Assembly: GCA_934358495.1 (NCBI GenBank)
Contig: CAKRKO010000001.1
Span: 20,668 to 84,667 of the forward strand
DNA length: 64,000 nucleotides
Direction of reading: 5' to 3'
DNA from: an uncultured Eubacterium sp.
GTDB lineage: Bacteria; Bacillota; Clostridia; Lachnospirales; Lachnospiraceae
Shown: in pieces, positions 38,191 to 48,151 of the stretch
Numbering within the stretch: position 1 is the first letter of the stretch
Layout: each line of letters opens with the position of its first letter
Made by a program: the position numbers and the translations under genes
Notes under the pieces: generated by a model
Told to the model about the DNA's origin: nothing
What the model saw: the letters and a program-made list of their open reading frames with translations, nothing else
Databases searched by the model: none

Positions 38191-38224
38191 TTTGATAGGA
38201 AATTCATCGTAATTTCCTATCAAA
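38191..38224. repeat. 14-bp perfect hairpin between the surface-protein and RND genes
   Basis: TTTGATAGGAAATT (38191-38204) pairs with AATTTCCTATCAAA (38211-38224) across CATCGT. It follows the terminator at 38227-38263 on the minus strand. No T-run. Confidence 0.6.
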
Positions 38225-38226
38225 GC

Positions 38227-38263
38227 ACAAAAAATCACCCGGCTACCGTTTCCGATAACCGGG
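38227..38263 (-). terminator. Terminator of the giant surface-protein gene
   Basis: On the minus strand CCCGGTTA...TAGCCGGG forms a GC-rich stem, followed by TGATTTTTTGTG. It is 45 bases past the stop codon. Confidence 0.75.
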
Positions 38264-38307
38264 CAATCTTTTTCATTATCTATGGGGTAAAGCATTTGAT
38301 AATTTAC

Positions 38308-41300
38308 TTAGAAAACTACCTTACCGTTGACAATCTTGTATGTTACACCATTGCGTTTTGCTTTTCCGTTGTAAGAGAAGTCAACTTTACCACCTTTGAG
38401 GTACCACCAGCCGTTCTCGTTTTTCGCAAGTCCGTTAAAGTTGAAGTTAACTTTACCGTTCTCGATTCTCCACCAGCCGTTTTTGTTCTTAGCAACTCCA
38501 GTGTAGCTGAAGTCTACTTTTCCACCGCGGAGATACCACCAGCCGTTCTCGTTTTTCTCAACGCTGTTGCAGCTGAAATCAACTTTACCGTTTACGATTC
38601 TCCACCAGCCGTTCTCGTTTTTCGCGATTCCGGTGTAGCCAAAGTCTACTTTACCGTTTGTGATCTTCCACCAGCCGTTCTCATTCTTAGCTACTGTATT
38701 TGCTGAGAAATCAACTTTACCGCCGCGGATGATCCACCAGCCGTTCTCATTCTTAGCTACTGTGTTTGCTGACAAGTCTACTTTACCGTTCTTTACATAC
38801 CACCAGCCGTTAACGTTCTTAGCTACTGTAGTTACATCTGTCGCAATCTTGCCATCTTTGTAGTAATACCAGTTACCATCAGCTGCTTTCTGGTTTGCAA
38901 GTCCGTCTGCGATTGCAGGAGTATCTGGTGTAACAGGAGTGTCATCTTTCTGATCAGATACTGTTACGTTCTCGTATGTTTTTCCCGCTTCCAGTTTGAT
39001 AGCTTTTCCATCAGCATCTTTTGCGGAACCATACTCTACCGTTGCGCCGTCAGCGATTGTCAGTTTCGTGATGATAGATGTTCCATCAGCAACCCATGTG
39101 CCGTCAACGTTTACGATAACATCGTTTCCACCATTGTAGTACGGTGTGTTCATTACATGACCAATCTGGTTGTAATCTGCTTCTTTGATGGATGTGTTCT
39201 GTGTCTTTCCACCATCTGTTGTATGTTTGATGGTTGTAGAACTGATCGCACCTTTTACAGAAGCGCCGTCTTTGATGTTAACTGTCAGTTTGTTAGCTGC
39301 TCCGTAGTAACCGGATCCATTGTAGATATTTCCTTCCAGGTCTTTATCTTCAATGTTCAGTACGGAAGTATTTGTTCTTTCAGATGTATTTGCTTCAGAT
39401 AACCATCCTTCTGCCTCACTATACTCTGCATCGCTGAATACAGGTCCTGCATAACCAGCCGGGAAGGAGATTCCTTTTGCTGCTGTATCTTCATTATCAA
39501 TAATCTGGTAAACAACACCATTCTCTGTTCCGTTCAGTTCATTCTCAGCTTTTGCGTTTGCGTCTGTTGCAGCTTTTACTGTAACATCTTTGCCAAGGTT
39601 TACTGTGGAATCTGCACTCTTAACAAGGAATGCTGCAGATTTTGTGTTCATAGTTGTAGCGTCTTCTACATTTACAGTAGCCTGACCCCAGATATCTACA
39701 CCGAAGTTCTCGGAGTTGATCTCTGTCTCTCTGGTCTCGTATGCTTTCACTTTGTTATAACCTTTTACTTCGGTCATTTCATTGTTGTACCATACAGCTT
39801 TGTTTGTAGAAATTGACTCACCTTTCTTTGTAGCTGCCATTGTGATGTTGTTGTTATCACCGTTTGCTGCAATTGTAAGGTAAGTCGGTACATTGAAGGT
39901 AGATCCAAGGAAGTACTCCTGTGCGTTACCGATTGCATATGTACCATATCCGCTGCCGCCTTTTTTCATATCAACAGTTGTGTTGATCGCATACAGGTTC
40001 GGATTGCTTCCGGAATCTGTAGACAGTGCGCCCCAGCTGTCAGCATATACGTTTGCATCCTGGATAACCATGGAGGATCCTTTACCAAGCATGTTTGTTG
40101 TACGGGCATTTCCTACAACGCCAAGTACCCATGGCGGAGATACCATCTTAACTGTATCCGCTGTATTTTTGAATCCATCATAGAGTGTACCGCCGTTTGC
40201 AGCAAGCTCTGTGGTGCTGTCATCCCTGTCACCTTTGATGTATACGTCACCACCGTTATCTACTTCTACGGCCGGTCTTGCTACACCATAAGTTGCGATA
40301 GAACCACCTTTTGAAAGATCGATGGTTGTCTTGTAAGTTGCGTTTGTCTGAGTTGTTCCACCCATCTGTCCGTCAGCATCTGCGCTTCCGTTTGTTGTGA
40401 TAGTGTCACCATAAACAGTTACAGCTGTACCATAGCCAACGAAATCGTTAACATCTTCACTACCGTCGGAGTTATCTTTTCCATCTGCATTACCTGCAAC
40501 GATTACCGGGTTGTCCAGTGTAGCATCGGATTTATTTACAACTACCGGATTGAAGTTCTTGGATGTTGATGTCAGAACAAGGTCTGCTAATGTGTTGCCT
40601 GTCAGTGTTGCGCCAAGATTCTCTGCACCTACTGCCAGTTCAGACTCTGCACCGATCTGTACACCTGTACGGTAATCTGTGTATGTATAATTACTGTTCC
40701 ATACAGAACCATAACCATCTTTATGGGATACTGTATAGATATTAACTGTCTTGCCGGCTTTAATTGCTGCTTTTGCATCTGCAAGTGAAAGCTCTGTTGC
40801 GCCATCTTTATCTGTTGTGATAAATGTCATGTTGCTTGCGTATGGAGCTTTTGCATCTGCTGTTGCAACGATATCGCTGCCACTGATAGATGTAACTTCT
40901 GCGCCGTTCTCAATTGCACTTGCTGTTCCGATAACAGTTACGTTCTCGTATGTATTGCCAGCTTCCAGTGTAATTACACGGCCAGTAGAATCTTTTGCTT
41001 CACCATAGTTAACATCTGCACCTTCACCAATTGTCAGTTTTGTGATGATAGATGTTCCATCAGCTGTCCATACAGCACCATCTTCTACGTTTACAACAAC
41101 ATCATTAGAGCCGTTGTAGGAAGGTGTGTTCATTACATGACCAATCTGGTTGTAATCTGCTTCTTTGATGGATGTGTTCTGTGTCTTGCCGCCATCTGTT
41201 GTATGTTTGATCGTTGTAGCACTGATAGAACCTGTTACGGAACCACCTGCTTTAATATTTACAGTCAGTTCCTGACCATCTCCGTAATATCCGGATCCAT

Positions 41301-43149
41301 TGTAAATATTTCCTTCTAACTGGTTTGCAACGTTTAATGTAGATGCTGTTGTCTGAGCTGCTCCACCTGGTGCTCCACCTGGTGCTCCGCCCTGATCTCC
41401 ACCTGCTGTTCCATCCGGTGCTCCTCCTGGTGCTCCGCCTGGTCCACCCGGCTGCTGTCCGCCGGCATCAGAAGAAGCAGATGCTTCTAACCAGCCTTCA
41501 GACTCAGAATACTCAGCATCGCTGAATACAGGACCTGAATATCCTTCCGGGAAGGAGATTCCTTTTGCTGCTGAATCCTCATTGTCGATGATCTGGAATA
41601 CAACACCGTTCTTTGTATTGTTGATTTTTTTCTCAGCTTCTGCATTTACATCAGTTGCTGCATCAACAGTTGCATCTTTTCCGATATTTACTGTAGCGCT
41701 TGCACTTTTTACAAGGAATGCTGCTGATTTTGTATGGAACTCGGTAGCATCATTTACATTAACAGTAGCCTGTCCCCAGATGTCCATACCAAAATTCTCA
41801 GAATTTACAACTGTCTGAGCTGTCTTGGATGCAACTATGGAATCATAGCCTTTTTTGATCGACATCTCATTGTTATTCCATACTGCTTTATCAATGCTGA
41901 TTGCCTCTCCTGCAGTTGTAGCACCTAATGTAACATTGTTGTTGTCACCGTTTGCTGCAATTGTCAGATACGTCGGTACGTTAAATACGGAACCAAGGAA
42001 GTACTCCTGGGCATTACCAATCGCGTATGTACCATATCCGCTGCCGCCTTTTTTCATGCTGATGTTGCTGTTGATCGCATACAGGTACGGATTGCTTCCT
42101 GCATCTGTAGACAGCGCTCCCCAGCCTTCTGCATACACATCAGCATCCTGAACTACCATTGTGGATCCTTTACCAAGCATATTTGTTGTACGTGCATTTC
42201 CTACGACACCAAGTACCCATGGCGGAGATACCATTTTTGTAGTATCTGCGGTATTTTTGAATCCATCATAAAGCGTTCCACCATATGTTGCAAGCTCCGT
42301 AGTTGATGTATCTCCATCACCTTTGATGACAACATCACCACCGTTATCTACTTCTACGGTTGGTCTTGCTACACCATAAGTTGTGATTGAACCACCTTTA
42401 TCCAGATTCAGAGTTGTTTTATAAGTCGCATTTGTATTGGTTGTTCCACCCATCATACCATCAGCATCTGTGCCACCGCCAGACTGGATAGAATCACCAT
42501 AAATGGTTACTGCTGTACCATAGCCAACAAAATCATTGACATCTTCTTTACCATTTGAATTATTCTTACCATCTTTGTTTCCAGCAACAATAACCGGATT
42601 GTTGATCACTGCATTTGCTTTGTTTACAACGATCGGGTTAAAGTTCTTGGATGTAGAAAGGAGATTGAACTGATCTAATGTAGTTGTCTTTGTTGCGTCA
42701 TCTGCTGTAAGAGTACCACCAACACCTTCTGTACCAATTGCTGCATTGTCAGCGTCTGCACCGATCTGGATACCGGTACGGTAATCAGTATAAGTATAAC
42801 TCTCTGTCCAGGATGATCCATATCCTTTTGTATGTGATTTGTCGTACATCTTAATGGATGTGTCTCCTGCTTTTACAGCTGCCTGAGCGTCTGCAAGTGA
42901 AAGTTCTTTTGCACTTCCGTCTGCTGCAACAGATGTAAATGTAATGTTGCTTGCATATGCGGTTGTCTTTCCATCATATGTTGAAATGGTTCCGTCATCT
43001 GCAATTGCTTTTACAGTATTCTGTGCCTGGGCGTTTTCTGCAAAAGCCTGTGTGGAAACTGCCGGTGCAGCAAGCATGATTGCCATTGCTACTGCGCTGA
43101 CTGCTGATACAGCTTTACGCATGAACTGTTTCATACTTTTACTTTTCAT
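38308..43149 (-). CDS. Giant repeat-containing secreted surface protein (adhesin-like)
   Basis: 1613 residues from ATG 43147-43149 with GGAGGAGG upstream. A signal peptide ends near AFA (about residue 38). The body is a tandem duplication: unit A starts about residue 65 (YASNITF), unit B about residue 770 (YASNMTF), with blocks such as [17 protein letters not shown] in both. The many short Asn/Thr/Val/Gly strands suggest a right-handed beta-helix, as in adhesins or polysaccharide-active proteins. A Gly-Pro-Ala-rich linker occurs in unit A only. The C-terminus (about 1424-1613) has seven 22-residue NGWW...GKVDF repeats plus two degenerate ones, resembling choline- or wall-binding repeats. There is no LPXTG signal. 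The ligand is unknown. Confidence 0.88.
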   Translation of the reverse strand: MKSKSMKQFMRKAVSAVSAVAMAIMLAAPAVSTQAFAENAQAQNTVKAIADDGTISTYDGKTTAYASNITFTSVAADGSAKELSLADAQAAVKAGDTSIKMYDKSHTKGYGSSWTESYTYTDYRTGIQIGADADNAAIGTEGVGGTLTADDATKTTTLDQFNLLSTSKNFNPIVVNKANAVINNPVIVAGNKDGKNNSNGKEDVNDFVGYGTAVTIYGDSIQSGGGTDADGMMGGTTNTNATYKTTLNLDKGGSITTYGVARPTVEVDNGGDVVIKGDGDTSTTELATYGGTLYDGFKNTADTTKMVSPPWVLGVVGNARTTNMLGKGSTMVVQDADVYAEGWGALSTDAGSNPYLYAINSNISMKKGGSGYGTYAIGNAQEYFLGSVFNVPTYLTIAANGDNNNVTLGATTAGEAISIDKAVWNNNEMSIKKGYDSIVASKTAQTVVNSENFGMDIWGQATVNVNDATEFHTKSAAFLVKSASATVNIGKDATVDAATDVNAEAEKKINNTKNGVVFQIIDNEDSAAKGISFPEGYSGPVFSDAEYSESEGWLEASASSDAGGQQPGGPGGAPGGAPDGTAGGDQGGAPGGAPGGAAQTTASTLNVANQLEGNIYNGSGYYGDGQELTVNIKAGGSVTGSISATTIKHTTDGGKTQNTSIKEADYNQIGHVMNTPSYNGSNDVVVNVEDGAVWTADGTSIITKLTIGEGADVNYGEAKDSTGRVITLEAGNTYENVTVIGTASAIENGAEVTSISGSDIVATADAKAPYASNMTFITTDKDGATELSLADAKAAIKAGKTVNIYTVSHKDGYGSVWNSNYTYTDYRTGVQIGAESELAVGAENLGATLTGNTLADLVLTSTSKNFNPVVVNKSDATLDNPVIVAGNADGKDNSDGSEDVNDFVGYGTAVTVYGDTITTNGSADADGQMGGTTQTNATYKTTIDLSKGGSIATYGVARPAVEVDNGGDVYIKGDRDDSTTELAANGGTLYDGFKNTADTVKMVSPPWVLGVVGNARTTNMLGKGSSMVIQDANVYADSWGALSTDSGSNPNLYAINTTVDMKKGGSGYGTYAIGNAQEYFLGSTFNVPTYLTIAANGDNNNITMAATKKGESISTNKAVWYNNEMTEVKGYNKVKAYETRETEINSENFGVDIWGQATVNVEDATTMNTKSAAFLVKSADSTVNLGKDVTVKAATDANAKAENELNGTENGVVYQIIDNEDTAAKGISFPAGYAGPVFSDAEYSEAEGWLSEANTSERTNTSVLNIEDKDLEGNIYNGSGYYGAANKLTVNIKDGASVKGAISSTTIKHTTDGGKTQNTSIKEADYNQIGHVMNTPYYNGGNDVIVNVDGTWVADGTSIITKLTIADGATVEYGSAKDADGKAIKLEAGKTYENVTVSDQKDDTPVTPDTPAIADGLANQKAADGNWYYYKDGKIATDVTTVAKNVNGWWYVKNGKVDLSANTVAKNENGWWIIRGGKVDFSANTVAKNENGWWKITNGKVDFGYTGIAKNENGWWRIVNGKVDFSCNSVEKNENGWWYLRGGKVDFSYTGVAKNKNGWWRIENGKVNFNFNGLAKNENGWWYLKGGKVDFSYNGKAKRNGVTYKIVNGKVVF
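38310..38880 (-). repeat. 66-bp tandem repeats encoding the aromatic wall-binding region
   Basis: Seven full 22-codon units with the pattern ENGWWxxxxGKVDFSxxxxA, flanked by a degenerate first unit ([10 protein letters not shown]) and last unit ([14 protein letters not shown]). The DNA repeats strongly resemble each other (AGCCGTTCTCGTTTT and variants). Confidence 0.85.
41362..41462 (-). repeat. Minisatellite coding a Gly-Ala-Pro linker
   Basis: Imperfect GGTGCTCCACCT-type units encode [12 protein letters not shown] sequence between a beta-rich block and the rest of unit A. The equivalent place in unit B has no such linker, which accounts for about 100 bases of length difference. Confidence 0.75.
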
Positions 43150-43189
43150 AATGTCCTCCTCCAATTATGATATTTTATCAGGTAGGTAC

Positions 43190-43218
43190 ATGATACCTGT
43201 TCTATAACGTTTGAACAA
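43190..43218 (-). promoter_or_regulatory. Candidate promoter of the giant surface-protein gene
   Basis: Minus strand TTGTTC (43213-43218), 17 bases, TATCAT (43190-43195). The motif shared with the lipoprotein gene lies directly upstream of the -35 hexamer. Confidence 0.4.
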
Positions 43219-43221
43219 TGA

Positions 43222-43257
43222 CACTTTTTTTGATAAAAGTGCTATTTTTTGTGTTTT
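43222..43257 (-). promoter_or_regulatory. Upstream motif shared with the lipoprotein gene, copy 1
   Basis: Plus-strand reading CACTTTTTTTGATAAAAGTG followed by CTATTTTTTGTGTTTT; the first 20 bases are an imperfect hairpin. It matches 44336-44373 upstream of the neighbouring lipoprotein gene. It lies 70-110 bases before the start codon. Confidence 0.5.
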
Positions 43258-43294
43258 TTCACAGAATGGTCACATTTTATTAACAATCTGCTTA

Positions 43295-44134
43295 TCATTC
43301 ATTCGGAATTAATGATGCGATCACAGTTCCATCACCGGACAATTCCAGATTGCCATCATTTTCTGCGTAGGTATAAGTAAATTCTTTATCAAATGCAGAT
43401 AACGTAACGGTGTTGTCATCTCCCAGTGTATATGCCTCATCCAATACCAGATAGAAAGTTCCATCTGCATGAAATTCATAACGATAATTATCCATTCCAT
43501 AGGCAGTATAAATTCCCTCAAAATTCTCCATATCCGCGATACCATCTGTACCACTGATGGATTTCATTGCTACTTTCGTCTCTGCCTCCGCACCGGAATA
43601 AGTAGTACGAATATATAATTCACCATCTTCTTGATCAATGATATAGTTTGTCGGAGTCTCCTGTGCGTCAAACTGCATGGAAATCATATCTTTGTCTGTA
43701 CCATCTGTACTTGCATCATGGGAAAAAGAATAAGTTCCTTTCTGCACATAATAGCAGGTACTCCCTCCATCAAAATAATAGAACACGCCGTCTGCATCTT
43801 TCAGTTCATAACGGCCGGAAGGTTTTTCCAGACTTCCTTTCTCTGCAGTAGAACGTACCTCATAAGAAGTATCCTTTATGTAATTTGAGGCATCTGAACC
43901 CGTCAGATCATGAGACGGTTCTTTCTCATCGTCTTCCTGGGCGTCAGTCTGATCAGAATCTGTATTTGCCTGATCCGTATCCGATACAACACTGTCTGTT
44001 TTTGCACTCTCCGTTGCTGCAGATTCCTCTGTGGCAGATGTCTGTCCTGCATTTCCCCCTGAAGTTCCACATCCAGCCACCAGAAGCGCCATACTTAATC
44101 CCAATGCACTGAGCATGTATTTTAATTTACTCAT
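43295..44134 (-). CDS. Secreted lipoprotein of unknown function
   Basis: 279 residues from ATG 44132-44134 with AAAGGAGG upstream. A type II signal peptide ends in the lipobox LVAGC, with the lipidated Cys at 22. A Ser/Thr/Asp/Glu-rich spacer (about 26-85) leads to a beta-rich globular part with two similar stretches (GRYELKDADGVFYYFDGG and EGIYTAYGMDNYRYEFHADG), so the protein may consist of two related small domains. It is anchored to the outer membrane leaflet. It lies just upstream of the giant surface-protein gene and shares its upstream motif. I do not recognise the family. Confidence 0.85.
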   Translation of the reverse strand: MSKLKYMLSALGLSMALLVAGCGTSGGNAGQTSATEESAATESAKTDSVVSDTDQANTDSDQTDAQEDDEKEPSHDLTGSDASNYIKDTSYEVRSTAEKGSLEKPSGRYELKDADGVFYYFDGGSTCYYVQKGTYSFSHDASTDGTDKDMISMQFDAQETPTNYIIDQEDGELYIRTTYSGAEAETKVAMKSISGTDGIADMENFEGIYTAYGMDNYRYEFHADGTFYLVLDEAYTLGDDNTVTLSAFDKEFTYTYAENDGNLELSGDGTVIASLIPNE

Positions 44135-44335
44135 GTCAAATTCCTCCTTTACCTTTCTCCGGGTTATTCTCTCAACCCAGAACATCTTCCTGCCTTAACC
44201 TTTTCTCCCCGGTGTTTTCATTGCAGAATTTTTTATCATTTTGCAAAAAAATATGCTTCTGAAACACCTTTTGTGGATATTCAAAATCCACTTTTTCTGA
44301 TGCCATTTTCTCACAAACCTGTCATTCCCTAAAGG

Positions 44336-44373
44336 CAACTTTTTTAGAAAAAAGTGCTGTTTTTTGAGTTTTG
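44336..44373 (-). promoter_or_regulatory. Upstream motif shared with the surface-protein gene, copy 2
   Basis: Plus-strand reading CAACTTTTTTAGAAAAAAGT followed by GCTGTTTTTTGAGTTTT; it aligns over about 37 bases with 43222-43257, although the genes themselves are unrelated. It lies about 200 bases before the lipoprotein start. Confidence 0.5.
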
Positions 44374-44394
44374 AAAAATTTTAGTTTTATTAAT

Positions 44395-44569
44395 GCGGAA
44401 ACGCAGCATCTTTCCTCGGACACTAGTCGTTCGCTTCCATCGTTTTGTTTCGGTTTTATCGCGCTCGTTCTCAACTCTCATAAAAGCTGGTCGTTTCCCA
44501 CTCGCGCCAAACTCGCAAAACTCAGTCGCTCGCTAAATCGTTTACCGAGGAAAGATGCTGCGTTTCCGC
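44395..44569. repeat. 175-base element with 25-bp perfect inverted ends
   Basis: Positions 44395-44419 and 44545-44569 are perfect reverse complements over 25 bp (the left arm begins GCGGAAACGCAGCATC). The interior of about 125 bases is unlike neighbouring DNA and contains CAGTCGCTCGCTAAATCG, which resembles the F4 loop. There is no transposase-sized frame inside. Confidence 0.75.
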
Positions 44570-44660
44570 TATTTACGCTATAATAATATTTTCTCAGTTT
44601 TCTACTAATTGCATTAGCAAATTCACCAATTTATCTATGAATTCATTCGTAATGTACAAG

Positions 44661-44728
44661 AAAGGACTCTAGCTATTTTTTCTTGTCCAGCGATTGGTAG
44701 CGGATGAGACAAAATAGCAGAGTCCTTT
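44661..44728. repeat. Dispersed palindromic repeat, family F4, copy 2
   Basis: Arms AAGGACTCT-A-GCTATTTT (44662-44679) and AAAATAGC-AGAGTCCTT (44711-44727) pair with one bulge. The loop holds AGCGATTGGTAGCGGATGAG, and the element is followed by TCACAACTT as in copy 1. It lies 40 bases past the Fe-S subunit gene. Confidence 0.75.
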
Positions 44729-44768
44729 TCACAACTTGAATTTTTAGTCACAAAAAAAGGATACATTC

Positions 44769-45197
44769 TTATAGTTTTTCCACCGTCAGCGCCCCCGCAA
44801 AACAGGTCCGCACACAGGCTGGTTCTCTGCCTTCCCGCAGACGCTCTATACAGCCGTCGCACTTTTCCATTTTTCCCTGCACATCAAACCGAATCATCTG
44901 CAATGAACAGGCATTCTCGCAGACATGACAGCCAACGCAGAGTTCTTTGTCTGTCAGAATCAGTCCGGTCTTTTCATCACGGTAAATGGCATGTACCGGA
45001 CAGACTTCCATACATTTTCCGCAATGGGTACAGCCCGGACAGATATTTTTCTCGAATCCTTCTTTCTGAACTTTTCGAATGGTACGGAAGCTTTTCGCAT
45101 CCGCCTCATCTACCTCATGATGTGCATCCAGACAGGCTATATGGCAGGCATAACACCCCACACACTTTTCCGCATTAAATTTTATCTTAATACTCAT
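44769..45197 (-). CDS. 4Fe-4S electron-transfer subunit (DmsB/NrfC type)
   Basis: 142 residues with four ferredoxin-type Cys clusters: CVGCYACHIAC, CPGCTHCGKCMEVCP, CVGCHVCENAC, and CDGC paired with CVRTC. This is the arrangement of the beta subunit of DMSO-reductase-family enzymes, though shorter than DmsB. It passes electrons between the molybdenum subunit and an unknown partner. The start overlaps the catalytic subunit's stop by four bases (ATGA). No membrane-anchor subunit follows. Confidence 0.93.
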   Translation of the reverse strand: MSIKIKFNAEKCVGCYACHIACLDAHHEVDEADAKSFRTIRKVQKEGFEKNICPGCTHCGKCMEVCPVHAIYRDEKTGLILTDKELCVGCHVCENACSLQMIRFDVQGKMEKCDGCIERLREGREPACVRTCFAGALTVEKL

Positions 45198-47272
45198 GCC
45201 TCAGCCACCACCTTTTCTACCTTGCAAAAATAGCTTTTGTATCCCGGGAATCCGGAAATCGGATCCAGATAATCCTTTGAGATCAGGTCATTTGCTTCCC
45301 CCTTTGGATTGCCATGGTAAATATGTATCACACCCGGGCGTCCATTGCTGCACAATACCGCCGTTCCACACATGCTTCCAGCCGGTGAAGTCACTTTCAC
45401 CTGTTCGCCTTCCTCAACGCCTAATGCAGCAGCATCTTCCGGATGCAGTTCCACCAGCGGCGCCTGCTCCAGATTTGCCAACCATGGCATACGATACGTT
45501 CTGGAATGGAAAAACTGCGGCTTTCTCGAACCGGTATTTAAAATGTATGGATATTCTGTCTGATCCACATCAGACATTTGCCGATAATCCCGATACTCCG
45601 GCAGTCCACTGTATCCATGACTATCACGGTAACGTTCCAGCACCTGCGATACAAACTCCACTTTTCCGGACGGCGTAGCAAACCCATTCTTTTCATAGGT
45701 TTTAAATTCCGGCGGAATAATCACTTTTCCCTTTACTCCTTCCGGATGCTCCCGCAGTTCCTGAATCGTCAGACCGGATGGCTGCAAAATATAATCCAGG
45801 TAGTGCTCATAGCCCTGACCAAGTGCCTCATCCGTCAGATGCATCGCATTAAGCATTCCAATCATGATCTCCACATCATTTTTTGCGTCTCCCAGCGGCG
45901 GAATTGCCTGCTCCGACAGGAAAAACATACCGCCACGGCCATTTACAACCACATCCCGCTCAAAGGTGGAGGCCGCAGGCAGCACCAGATCTGCCATCTT
46001 ACTGGAATCTGACAAAAACAGATCCGTATTCACATAAAAATCAAGCGTTCCAAGTGCTTTTTGCAGGTGCTCCGGCTCCGGCCACATCCGGCAGTTTAAT
46101 CCAAAACCAACCACTGCTTTGATCGGATACGGCTGTGCTTCCAGAATGTTATCCGCCAGTCGGCTGCACTGCGCTTCCTCGCAAGGCAGATCAAACCAGG
46201 CCGGAAACTCTTTTTCTCCAATTGCTTCTATCGCATTCAACCGTTTCACATTTCCCATGTACTCATTACACGGAGAAGCCGGTCCCGGTCGGGATGGATT
46301 TCCACCCGGAATATCATAATTTCCGGTCAATGCGATCAGACACATCACCGCACGATAATTTTGCAATCCATTGATATGATGCACCACCGGTGACGCGGAA
46401 AACATCACCGCCGCAGGGCTGTTTTTCGCGTAAATTCGTGCCGCCTGGCGAATCAGATCCGCATCCAAACCCGTAATCTCCGCCGCCTTTTCCGGTTTAA
46501 ACTGCTGCACATACGCGCGATATTCCTCAAATCCATATACATATTTTTCTACAAATTCATGGTCATACAGATTCTCTTCAATGATCACCTGTCCCATGGA
46601 CAATGCCAGCGCTCCGTCCGTACCAGGAATCAGTTTTAGGTGCAGATCAGCCGCCTGACTGGTCACCGTCTCCCGTGGATCCACGGAAATAATATTGACA
46701 CCGCGCTCCTTCAGTGACTGATACATCGGTGCCATGGAAATATTGGAATAATACAGATTGTTACTCCATACCAGAACCGTTTTCGCATGCATCATATCCG
46801 GAAAACAGATATTATTTCCATAAATTGACCGCCAGGCCATGGCAGCCGACTGAAAACAGGTGCTGGACTCCGTACAGTAATTCGGAGAACCATATGCATT
46901 TGCCAGACGCAGCAGCGCCGGACGGTACCACTTCGGATATCCCGCATAAAATACCGTCGATTGCGACCCATATTTTTCCCGGATGCGCAGTAAATTGTTT
47001 GCAATCATCGCGTACGCTTCCTCCCAGGAAATACGTTCAAACTCGCCGCTGCCTCTTTCGCCCACGCGTTTCATCGGATATAAAATCCGGTCTTTATTGT
47101 ATACATACTGCCTGGATGCAGCTCCCTTGGAGCACAAACCGCCCTGCTGTCCCGGCCAGTCTCGGCTGCCTTCCACAGAAAGCAGTTTTCCGTCCTGCAC
47201 GTAGGCATCGATGGGACATCCTGCGGAACAGATGTTGCAGCGGACTTTTTTAATTTCAGTTTTTTTCGTCAT
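45194..47272 (-). CDS. Molybdopterin oxidoreductase, DMSO-reductase family catalytic subunit
   Basis: 692 residues. The N-terminal [4Fe-4S] motif is CNICSAGCPIDAYV with LCSKG; the metal-pterin domain contains SSTCFQSA, whose Cys would be the Mo/W ligand, as in polysulfide/thiosulfate reductase-like members. The C-terminal molydopterin-dinucleotide-binding domain begins near ILNTGSRKPQFFHSRTYRMP. No Tat signal is present, so the enzyme should be cytoplasmic. The substrate is not deducible: thiosulfate or polysulfide reductase, or an uncharacterised group, are options. No molybdenum cofactor or transport genes are in the window. Confidence 0.92.
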   Translation of the reverse strand: MTKKTEIKKVRCNICSAGCPIDAYVQDGKLLSVEGSRDWPGQQGGLCSKGAASRQYVYNKDRILYPMKRVGERGSGEFERISWEEAYAMIANNLLRIREKYGSQSTVFYAGYPKWYRPALLRLANAYGSPNYCTESSTCFQSAAMAWRSIYGNNICFPDMMHAKTVLVWSNNLYYSNISMAPMYQSLKERGVNIISVDPRETVTSQAADLHLKLIPGTDGALALSMGQVIIEENLYDHEFVEKYVYGFEEYRAYVQQFKPEKAAEITGLDADLIRQAARIYAKNSPAAVMFSASPVVHHINGLQNYRAVMCLIALTGNYDIPGGNPSRPGPASPCNEYMGNVKRLNAIEAIGEKEFPAWFDLPCEEAQCSRLADNILEAQPYPIKAVVGFGLNCRMWPEPEHLQKALGTLDFYVNTDLFLSDSSKMADLVLPAASTFERDVVVNGRGGMFFLSEQAIPPLGDAKNDVEIMIGMLNAMHLTDEALGQGYEHYLDYILQPSGLTIQELREHPEGVKGKVIIPPEFKTYEKNGFATPSGKVEFVSQVLERYRDSHGYSGLPEYRDYRQMSDVDQTEYPYILNTGSRKPQFFHSRTYRMPWLANLEQAPLVELHPEDAAALGVEEGEQVKVTSPAGSMCGTAVLCSNGRPGVIHIYHGNPKGEANDLISKDYLDPISGFPGYKSYFCKVEKVVAEA

Positions 47273-47427
47273 ACTATTATGTCTTCCACCTTTCGTCCAT
47301 ATTTCTTATCTGTGACTTTCATTCTCTACAGAATCACTACATAGTTTTGTCTATAGCTTCTATACAATCAATCTTTTCACAGAATTAAATTCTTATCATT
47401 ATATAGGCTATATTCTGCGCTCTTGAA

Positions 47428-48036
47428 TTAATCCAAACCTTCCGCTGTCATCTCAGCCCGAATCTCATCTTCCGAAGCTGCCATTGCATGAAGTGTCATT
47501 TCCAACAGCTTGTCCAGTTCCCATCCAAGCTGCTCCGCGCCACGAGCGATTACCTCCCTAGAACATCCAACTGCAAATCCTTTTGCTTTGTATTTTTTCT
47601 TGAGTGATTTCAGTTCCATATCTTTTGTACTTTTGGACGGACGCATTAATGCTGCTGCCCAGATCAGACCGGTAAGCTCATCTGCCGCAAAAAGCACTTT
47701 TTCCATTTCATGCTCCGGCTCCACATCAATCGTTGCACCACATTCCACCGTAATTCCATAGCCATGAGAACATACTGCATGAATGACATCCTCTCCAACG
47801 CCTGCATCACGTAATAATTCCGGTGCTTTCAGGCAATGTTCCGCCGGATACAGTTCAAAATCAATGTCATGCAGAAGTCCTACAATGCCCCAGTACTCTG
47901 CGTCTTCTCCATAGCCAAGTTCGTTGGCATACCATTTCATTACAGCTTCCACAGTAAGGGCATGCTGGATGTGAAAAGAATCCTTGTTGTATTTTTTTAA
48001 CAGGTCGAAAGCCTGCTGATGGGTGATTGTTTGCAT
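47428..48036 (-). CDS. HD-domain hydrolase
   Basis: 202 residues, cytoplasmic. The HD motif is visible as HIQHALTVEAVMKWY followed by GIVGLLHDIDFELYP, with a further His in CSHGYGITVE, which fits the metal-binding H...HD...H/D pattern. Family members are phosphohydrolases on nucleotides or related compounds; the substrate is unknown. It lies 155 bases upstream of the molybdoenzyme gene; operon membership is uncertain. A good GGAGGA site precedes the start. Confidence 0.85.
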   Translation of the reverse strand: MQTITHQQAFDLLKKYNKDSFHIQHALTVEAVMKWYANELGYGEDAEYWGIVGLLHDIDFELYPAEHCLKAPELLRDAGVGEDVIHAVCSHGYGITVECGATIDVEPEHEMEKVLFAADELTGLIWAAALMRPSKSTKDMELKSLKKKYKAKGFAVGCSREVIARGAEQLGWELDKLLEMTLHAMAASEDEIRAEMTAEGLD

Positions 48037-48151
48037 TACAAAATCCTCCTTTTACATAATAATTCAAAATACATTTTTCACACATTTAGCATATTGGCAT
48101 ATTGTTCAATAATTTTTTGAGAGTTTCCTTTCACACATACTTCTCAACATT

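Larger units (their letters stand above)
44135..44768. other. 634-base intergenic region rich in palindromes
   Basis: No gene seen. It contains the shared upstream motif (44336-44373), a 175-base palindromic element (44395-44569) and an F4 repeat (44661-44728). DNA between these is AT-rich. Confidence 0.6.

Noticed and set aside
38310..38880. CRISPR-like array because of regular 66-base units
   Set aside because: The units are in-frame codons of the NGWW wall-binding repeats of the giant surface protein, with no conserved palindromic repeat or unique spacers.
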